From Methanobacteriota archaeon (lineage in GTDB: Archaea > Thermoplasmatota > Poseidoniia > Poseidoniales > Poseidoniaceae), in the NCBI GenBank assembly GCA_029979405.1, contig JAPOHM010000006.1:1-20194 (forward strand): 20,194 nt of DNA, given 5' to 3'. Both the position numbers and the translations under genes were made by a program. Positions 1-4,869 of this stretch are shown one piece after another. Below the pieces are notes generated by a model. That model worked only from the letters and a program-made list of their open reading frames with translations, had not been told where the DNA came from and searched no databases. Within the stretch, counting starts at the first letter, position 1. Each line of letters starts with the position of its first letter.

Positions 1-345
1 ACTAGATGGGAAATGGCAACTAGTAGGTTACTTCCCGACCCAGAATATCTCGATAAGGCTGAAGATTTGGATTTCGCTGTAGCGTTTGCAAGAATTGAAT
101 GTCATTATTTTATCAACGCCATTTTTGTCGAGGAAGCCTATATTCTGAACAATATCGAGAAAGTTAAATCAATTCCAACTAAGATTGTGCAGGGAAGATA
201 TGATGTTGTATGTCCAACAAAAAGTGCCTGGGAATTGCATAAGTCCATGGAAAACAGTGAACTGATAATTGTTCCTGATGCAGGACATTCCATGGGAGAG
301 GTCAGTATAGCAAGAGAATTAGTGAGTGCTACTGATGGAATTTGA
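1..345 (+). CDS. pip: Proline iminopeptidase (prolyl aminopeptidase), C-terminal part
   Basis: This is the C-terminal 114 residues of an alpha/beta-hydrolase peptidase that releases N-terminal proline from peptides. The reading frame is open to the left edge, and the first residues (TRWE followed by MATSRL) match the family's W-x-x-W/E-ATS segment, so the methionine at base 13 is internal and the gene begins outside the window. The segment AFARIECHYFINAIF is typical of the proline iminopeptidase cap/core junction. It is followed by the catalytic aspartate in GRYDVVCP and the catalytic histidine in DAGHS. The serine nucleophile would lie upstream of the window. The ending LVSATDGI is also typical of the family. 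Family assignment is by recognised motifs and is quite secure. It is the first visible gene of the + strand run and is separated from the next by about 98 bases. Confidence 0.9.
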   Translation, partial: TRWEMATSRLLPDPEYLDKAEDLDFAVAFARIECHYFINAIFVEEAYILNNIEKVKSIPTKIVQGRYDVVCPTKSAWELHKSMENSELIIVPDAGHSMGEVSIARELVSATDGI

Positions 346-350
346 ATGCA

Positions 351-359
351 TAAAATATT
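351..359 (+). promoter_or_regulatory. Possible archaeal TATA-like element
   Basis: The only larger gap near the left end (346-443) starts with an AT-rich stretch, TAAAATATT, directly after the peptidase stop. An archaeal TATA box here would place a transcription start about 25 bases downstream and give the coiled-coil gene a leader of roughly 60 bases. The match to the consensus is only approximate and no BRE is obvious. Read-through from the peptidase gene is equally possible. Confidence 0.22.
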
Positions 360-433
360 CGGGCAAAAAAGCCATCTTCATGCGTCGGCTTGATATGTAA
401 GGCCAATGTGGATAATAATTAGGCGTAGCCTAA

Positions 434-438
434 GGTGA
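434..438 (+). promoter_or_regulatory. Shine-Dalgarno GGTGA that decides the start at 444
   Basis: GGTGA is followed after 5 bases by ATG at 444. The longer reading frame would open with GTG at 435, which lies inside this ribosome-binding site, so GTG 435 is unlikely to be the start. The same GGTGA/GGTGG element with 4-5 base spacing precedes several other genes here. A short inverted repeat, AGGC-GTA-GCCT (421-431), ends just upstream. Confidence 0.7.
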
Positions 439-443
439 GAATA

Positions 444-1412
444 ATGTCCGAAACCGGAACCATCACTCCAGAATCACAAATCAAAGAATTGACGGAACGT
501 CTTGAAGAAGAGACCGACCGTTTGTTGAAATTATATGCTGCTTACGAGCAACAAGAGAAAGAACTGCTTGACACAAAGGCTGAAGTAGAAGTCTTAGAGA
601 AGGAAATCGTCGAAAGAGAAATCGAAAAAGAAAGCCTTGAAGCTTTACTCAACGAGAAAGATGCAAGAATCAGAGACCTCGAAATGAAGGCGAGCAAAAC
701 CGGCAAGCAAGTTGAACACCTTGAGCCTGAATTACAGAAAATGGAAGAGAAATATGCCAGAGAGAAAGATAGGCTTGGTAAGGTATTTTCAATTGCAGAA
801 GAATTGGATAACGATTTGAGATTGGCCGTAGTAGAATTGAATACCAGAGATACATGGTACATGGAACACATGTCACTATTTGAGGATCTTAACAAGGCAA
901 TCCAGCAAAGATATGAGATGATTGAGGCTGCTGCTGAGGCAGAGAGACAATCGCAACACATGGGTAGAGCAATCGCTGAAAGAATGGAAGAAATGGTAGA
1001 GGCGAGGGCCGCGGAAATGACTCTTGAAGAAGCCCAAGAAGTTGATGATAAAGAAAAAGAGGAATCTGAAACATCGAGCGACGCAACTCAATCAGACGCA
1101 TCATCAGATGATGATTGGAGCTGGTCAGAACCAGTTCTTCAGGGCGTTATGGAAAAGAACAATATTACTGACAGAGATGCCTTCATTGAATTCGCTAAGG
1201 CATATGACATGGACGGAAACAAGTACCTCAAGGGCTCAGAGTTAGGAGCCGCAGCCGCTGATTTCGTATCCGGTGGAGAAGAACCTGCTGAGGAACCTGC
1301 GGAAACAGAACAAGGATCAGAATCAGAACCTGAAGAGGCTGAAAGTGAAGCCCCAGAGAAAGAACCTGAAGTCACCTGGAGAACAACAGAAGACCCTTGG
1401 GAATCTCAATGA
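444..1412 (+). CDS. Coiled-coil protein with C-terminal EF-hand-like loop
   Basis: I do not recognise a named family. The 322-residue product has no signal peptide or membrane segment. Residues about 8-190 are a long, highly charged coiled coil rich in Glu, Lys, Arg and Leu in heptad-like spacing. An acidic Ser/Asp linker follows (about 195-225). Then comes a small helical region with one EF-hand-type calcium loop at residues 255-266 (D-x-D-x-N-x-Y-x-x-x-x-E; sequence DMDGNKYLKGSE). Position 6 is Lys rather than the usual Gly. The last 45 residues are acidic and proline-rich. The start was chosen at ATG 444 from the ribosome-binding site at 434-438. The stop is 9 bases before the TTG start of the decarboxylase gene, so the two are probably co-transcribed. 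A scaffold or organising role at the membrane or on the nucleoid is possible, but nothing in the sequence proves it. Confidence 0.8.
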   Translation: MSETGTITPESQIKELTERLEEETDRLLKLYAAYEQQEKELLDTKAEVEVLEKEIVEREIEKESLEALLNEKDARIRDLEMKASKTGKQVEHLEPELQKMEEKYAREKDRLGKVFSIAEELDNDLRLAVVELNTRDTWYMEHMSLFEDLNKAIQQRYEMIEAAAEAERQSQHMGRAIAERMEEMVEARAAEMTLEEAQEVDDKEKEESETSSDATQSDASSDDDWSWSEPVLQGVMEKNNITDRDAFIEFAKAYDMDGNKYLKGSELGAAAADFVSGGEEPAEEPAETEQGSESEPEEAESEAPEKEPEVTWRTTEDPWESQ

Positions 1413-1417
1413 GGTGA
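1413..1417 (+). promoter_or_regulatory. Shine-Dalgarno GGTGA that supports the TTG start at 1422
   Basis: GGTGA, four bases before TTG 1422, has the spacing seen at other starts in the window. It overlaps the end of the upstream gene's TGA region (1410-1412). This makes TTG the likely start of the decarboxylase rather than any later ATG. Confidence 0.65.
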
Positions 1418-1421
1418 GACC

Positions 1422-2261
1422 TTGGCATTACTTGCCCAAGGAGGATTCCTTCCTGTAATCACACCAGCGTTGATGGGTACTGGATTCATTTTGGTTTCAT
1501 GGTTTGTTGACCCATTGTATGGTATAGCACCAGCCTTGGGAATTTTCATGTTGATGCTATCTGCCTTTTTTGCGAATTTTTGGCGAGACCCAGATAGGCC
1601 TATTCCAAGAGATGAGGGCGTAGTAGTATCTCCTGCAGACGGGCACGTGATGTTTGTCAAACGAGAAAGAGCAACCGGTAGAAGGCCATCAAAAGATGAA
1701 CTTTCAGAATCGGTTGAAGATGAGCATACGGGAACTTGGTTCGAACAGTCTTGTAAATATCCATTAACATTCGAAACCGAACAGAGATGGGAAGCAGTAC
1801 CCGAAGGAGAAGAATCGGAAAACGATGTTTGGCGCACGGCAGTATTCATGTCTCCACTTGATGTACATGTAAATCGGTCACCAATTGCTGGATTGATTAC
1901 AAGAATGGAACACAGAACTGGCAAGGGTAAGAGAAGAGGCCCTTTCCTACCGGCTTTTAGAAAAGAAAGTGAATATAATGAGAGGGTCCGCACACTCTTC
2001 AAAAGAGAAGATGGCCTTATAGTTGAGGTTAACCAAATTTCAGGAGCGTTAGCCCGAACGATTATTCCATGGACTTCGGAAGGCGATGAAATGAGAAGAG
2101 GACAGAGGTTTGGAATGATACGTCTAGGTAGTCGCGTGGATGTTAGAGTTCCAGCCGATAAATTCACTCCTTGCGTAATTAGCGCAGAAGAAAATAATAA
2201 ACAACATCCAAAAGGAGAGTTTGTCAAAGCAGGCTCGACTATTTTGTACAGAGGGATTTAG
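1422..2261 (+). CDS. asd: Phosphatidylserine/archaetidylserine decarboxylase, short type
   Basis: This pyruvoyl enzyme converts phosphatidyl- or, in archaea, archaetidylserine to the ethanolamine lipid at the membrane. Hydrophobic segments at residues about 5-50 fit a membrane anchor and are followed by FWRDPDRPIP, typical of the short (type A) family. Key motifs are SPADGH with Asp73 and His75, the MSPLDVHVNRSP block with His149, and the self-cleavage site LGSR, which would cut between Gly236 and Ser237 to create the pyruvoyl group. The product has 279 residues against roughly 200-220 in most short-type relatives. The extra length lies mainly between SPADGH and the DVHVNR block (about residues 80-135), an acidic insertion of around 40 residues. 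The TTG start is supported by a GGTGA site. The stop TAG directly abuts the next start codon. Synthesis of the serine lipid precursor is not encoded in this window. Confidence 0.92.
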   Translation: MALLAQGGFLPVITPALMGTGFILVSWFVDPLYGIAPALGIFMLMLSAFFANFWRDPDRPIPRDEGVVVSPADGHVMFVKRERATGRRPSKDELSESVEDEHTGTWFEQSCKYPLTFETEQRWEAVPEGEESENDVWRTAVFMSPLDVHVNRSPIAGLITRMEHRTGKGKRRGPFLPAFRKESEYNERVRTLFKREDGLIVEVNQISGALARTIIPWTSEGDEMRRGQRFGMIRLGSRVDVRVPADKFTPCVISAEENNKQHPKGEFVKAGSTILYRGI

Positions 2262-3317
2262 ATGAAAATGAAAAATGAAATATTCCCATTTTTCTTGATG
2301 CTAATAGTAATTATGCCTGTGGGTTATTATTTCGCAGGCTCTGTTGTATACAACGGCGTAGCTTTCACCAATACGGATTGCTGGGGTAATTTTGACCAAA
2401 ACACGCCTACTCAATTCGCTCCACTGAGGAATGAGGTTCCATTGAATGAGTCTGAAAATAGTGAGAATATTTCCGATGAAATTATGACTGGACTCTCACA
2501 ATATTGGTGGGACGGTTATGAAAATGCAACGATACCAGTCGAGGGTGAAGATATCCATCTTTCAGCCTGGTATCTAAATCAAAATCAATCGATGCCTTGG
2601 ATTATTTTCGTCCATGGAATCAGAGGATGTAAATCAGATGGCGCCATTTTATTGCCTGCTGGAATGATGGCTAATGCCGGATTCAACGTGATTGCGTTCG
2701 ATTTAAGGGACCATGGCGAATCATCGATTGATGACAATCGAGTATCAGGAGGTCAAGATGAATGGGTTGACGTCATCTCAGTCTTTGATTGGCTTATTGA
2801 CGAACAGGGCGCTGAACCTGAAAAGATAGGATTATTCGGCAATTCGATGGGTGCAGGGACGGTAGCAATCGCTTTTTCCTTAGATGACAGAATCCAATCA
2901 ATTTGGCTCGATTCTGGATATTCAAATATGGGAGATATAGTTGTAGAAGAACTAGAATTCCAGGGGTACCCAACATTCTTAGGCGGGGCTGGAATTTTTG
3001 CTGGAAAGATAATTGCCAATCAAAATTTGATTGAATATTATCCATTAGACGCAGGAACTGAAGTTGGCGATAGGCACATTTACGTGACACACGGCATTCA
3101 AGACAAAAGAGTTCGCCAACACCACGGACAAAAAATGTGTGACGAAGCACTTGAGAATGGAATTGATGAAAATATTGAGTGCTGGTTCAAGGATTCAGTA
3201 ATTAGGTACGATGTTGGTGAAGGTATGGCAAGTGATGAGCATGTTACACTAATGTTGACTGACACGCTTGAATATGAATCAAGAATAGTTGGTTTCTTTG
3301 AAGATTCTCTGATGTAG
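2262..3317 (+). CDS. Membrane-anchored alpha/beta hydrolase (serine hydrolase)
   Basis: The 351-residue product starts with a positively charged stub and a hydrophobic helix (residues about 6-28), which reads as a signal anchor or uncleaved signal peptide. The catalytic domain is therefore likely outside the membrane. A complete alpha/beta-hydrolase signature follows: HGIRGCKSDG (oxyanion strand-turn), FDLRDHGES, the nucleophile elbow GNSMGAG with Ser195, an aspartate in GIQDKRV (Asp281) and a histidine in SDEHVTL (His327). The arrangement resembles the BAAT/dienelactone-hydrolase-like or Bem46-type esterase and peptidase groups. The substrate cannot be named from sequence. The start ATG is one base beyond the decarboxylase stop, with a G-rich GAGGGA sequence (2251-2256) serving as a weak ribosome-binding site. 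The two genes are surely on one transcript, which makes a lipid or envelope substrate plausible but unproven. Confidence 0.85.
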   Translation: MKMKNEIFPFFLMLIVIMPVGYYFAGSVVYNGVAFTNTDCWGNFDQNTPTQFAPLRNEVPLNESENSENISDEIMTGLSQYWWDGYENATIPVEGEDIHLSAWYLNQNQSMPWIIFVHGIRGCKSDGAILLPAGMMANAGFNVIAFDLRDHGESSIDDNRVSGGQDEWVDVISVFDWLIDEQGAEPEKIGLFGNSMGAGTVAIAFSLDDRIQSIWLDSGYSNMGDIVVEELEFQGYPTFLGGAGIFAGKIIANQNLIEYYPLDAGTEVGDRHIYVTHGIQDKRVRQHHGQKMCDEALENGIDENIECWFKDSVIRYDVGEGMASDEHVTLMLTDTLEYESRIVGFFEDSLM

Positions 3318-3333
3318 AATTTGTATTGAAATT

Positions 3334-3339
3334 AAGGAG
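3334..3339 (+). promoter_or_regulatory. Shine-Dalgarno AAGGAG that decides the start at 3348
   Basis: AAGGAG lies 8 bases before ATG 3348. The longer open frame could begin with GTG at 3339, but that codon overlaps this site, so ATG 3348 is the better start for the radical SAM gene. Confidence 0.7.
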
Positions 3340-3347
3340 TGTTATTC

Positions 3348-4514
3348 ATGTCAAATCGAAAACTCACCATGGTCGGTTCTGGAGATGAAAAGCCACTCAA
3401 AATACACGATTTGATCAAGGCTCCTGCCAATGCGCCATGGGCTCAAGAAAGGAAAAACTCCTGGGATGCAAAGTACCCTGCGACAGTTTACTACACTCCA
3501 GAAACGCTCGCAGATGGCACTCCAACGACAGCATTAACAGTCATTTTACGAACAAAAGGCTGTCACTGGTGGTGGTCTAGTGGTTGCACATTTTGTGGTT
3601 ATTTTAACGACACAAGAGATGATGTAACAAGTGACGATTTGCATTCCCAATGGGAAAACGCCTTATCAAAGTTTGATGATTTTGAAAATATGGGCATGGT
3701 GAAGGTTTACACATCGGGTAGCCTCCTTGAAGATAGGGAAATACCAGTGGATTTTCAAGAGCGAGTTCTCAGAGATTGCCATCAACTTGGGAAAGAATTA
3801 GTTGTTGAGAGTAGAACGGAACAACTCACTATTGAGAAACTCGAATGGGCGACATCAATCAACCCAAAATTTTCTGTTGCGATTGGATTAGAAGCTTATG
3901 ACGACGAGGTTTTGAAGTTTCATGTCAACAAAGGATTCAGCGTAAAGAGTTGGGATAGGGCTGTAGAAAATCTGAACAAATTTGGTTTAAGGGTAAAGAC
4001 ATACTTGATGTTCAAACCTCCTTTTATGAGTGAGGGCGATGCATTAAATCACGGTGTAAAGTGGATTTTAGATGTCGCTGAGAAAAGCGATGAGATAAGC
4101 GTCAATCCAATGAATATACAGAAAGGTACCGTCATCGATAGATTATTCAGAAACAATGAATATCGCCCACCTTGGCTTTGGTCTCTTGTTGAATTAATTC
4201 ACCGCGCGCACCCTCACATCCATCCTACAAATTCTGGTAACGGTTCAAAAGATCAAGTTTCTAGACTAATCATTCATCCCACTGCAGGTGGTAAAATACG
4301 AGGCTCTCACAATTGTGGCAGATGTGATGAAGAGGTTGTAGCGGCTATAGAGAGATACTCAGTAAGCGGAGTAATCGAGGAATTTACCGGACTTGATTGT
4401 GAATGTAAGAAGGTGTGGAAGACAGAGATTTCTCTCGATGAAGAATCACCGATACCTCTCGGTGTAGGAATGAATCGAAGAGGGAACGTGATGAATCATC
4501 TTCGCTCACCATAA
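3348..4514 (+). CDS. raSEA: Archaeosine biosynthesis radical SAM protein RaSEA
   Basis: RaSEA works with ArcS to convert preQ0-lysine-modified position 15 of archaeal tRNAs into archaeosine. The 388-residue product has the family's unusual iron-sulfur motif near the N-terminus: Cys72-x7-Cys80-x2-Cys83 in the context RTKGCHWWWSSGCTFCGYF, followed by a YTSGS block and an ESRTEQ block. Further family landmarks are VAIGLEAYDDEV, VKTYLMFKPPF, ISVNPMNIQKGT, the YRPPWLWSLVE block and the C-terminal SHNCGRCDEEV motif. This order matches the TIGR01210/RaSEA group closely and differs from Elp3, which carries an acetyltransferase domain. The start was set at ATG 3348 by the ribosome-binding site. The gene follows the hydrolase by 30 bases and is followed by a 73-base gap holding an inverted repeat. 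No ArcS or TGT gene is in the window. Confidence 0.88.
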   Translation: MSNRKLTMVGSGDEKPLKIHDLIKAPANAPWAQERKNSWDAKYPATVYYTPETLADGTPTTALTVILRTKGCHWWWSSGCTFCGYFNDTRDDVTSDDLHSQWENALSKFDDFENMGMVKVYTSGSLLEDREIPVDFQERVLRDCHQLGKELVVESRTEQLTIEKLEWATSINPKFSVAIGLEAYDDEVLKFHVNKGFSVKSWDRAVENLNKFGLRVKTYLMFKPPFMSEGDALNHGVKWILDVAEKSDEISVNPMNIQKGTVIDRLFRNNEYRPPWLWSLVELIHRAHPHIHPTNSGNGSKDQVSRLIIHPTAGGKIRGSHNCGRCDEEVVAAIERYSVSGVIEEFTGLDCECKKVWKTEISLDEESPIPLGVGMNRRGNVMNHLRSP

Positions 4515-4558
4515 CAATTTGCTGGTCAATCTTTATGACTCTATCACAAGTGGGACAT

Positions 4559-4578
4559 TTGACCCCTAAGGGGGTCAA
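4559..4578 (+). repeat. Perfect inverted repeat (8-bp arms, 4-base loop) abutting a ribosome-binding site
   Basis: TTGACCCC (4559-4566) and GGGGTCAA (4571-4578) are exact reverse complements separated by TAAG. The right arm ends inside the AAGGTGAG ribosome-binding sequence of the following gene. As RNA it would fold into a stable GC-rich hairpin; as DNA it is a symmetric site for a dimeric regulator. There is no T-run after it, so a classical intrinsic terminator is less likely. It could control initiation of the two-gene membrane module or punctuate the end of the RaSEA transcript. Confidence 0.6.
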
Positions 4579-4587
4579 GGTGAGAAA

Positions 4588-4860
4588 ATGGCCAATTCTA
4601 CAATTTTGCCAGATGTTTCTGAAGGTGTTGCTGAACCATCTTCGTCAAGAATGATTATCGTGATTATGTTTGTTGGATTGGCGGGATTACTCGCTATGTA
4701 CAGCAATATTTTCGGTTGGAATGAAATGCCAGTTATAGGAGAAATTGTTCCATTGATGGAAAACCTCGGCGGTTCTGGAATATGGTATTACCTAATCGGA
4801 ATACTTGTTGGAACAGGAATGATCATTTCTAACTTAATCGGAGGAGTTCTTTCGGACTGA
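4588..4860 (+). CDS. Small two-helix membrane protein preceding the HCO-like fusion protein
   Basis: I do not recognise the family. The 90-residue product has a polar N-terminus with a Ser/Glu-rich stretch, a first membrane helix at residues about 22-40 (IIVIMFVGLAGLLAMYS) and a second at about 65-86. A short conserved-looking loop (GWNEMPVIGE) lies between them. There are no cysteines or histidines that would bind cofactors. ATG 4588 is preceded by GGTGA with 4-base spacing. Only 9 bases separate its TGA from the ATG of the next gene, so the two are almost certainly translated from one message. By position and size it could be a small accessory subunit of the 828-residue membrane protein; that is inference only. 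Confidence 0.75.
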   Translation: MANSTILPDVSEGVAEPSSSRMIIVIMFVGLAGLLAMYSNIFGWNEMPVIGEIVPLMENLGGSGIWYYLIGILVGTGMIISNLIGGVLSD

Positions 4861-4869
4861 GGTGGAATT

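Noticed and set aside
362..373. GGC-AAAAAA-GCC as a terminator after the peptidase gene
   Set aside because: The stem has only three base pairs and no T-run follows, so it would not fold stably.
542..961. Minus-strand Ser-rich frame opposite the coiled-coil gene
   Set aside because: The Ser/Leu-rich composition is the mirror of Glu/Lys codons on the + strand, a common shadow effect.
4384..4578. Minus-strand open frame with a CPTC motif, resembling a small zinc protein
   Set aside because: It has only one Cys pair, lies almost wholly opposite the well-supported RaSEA C-terminus, and starts inside the inverted repeat. It is probably a chance frame.
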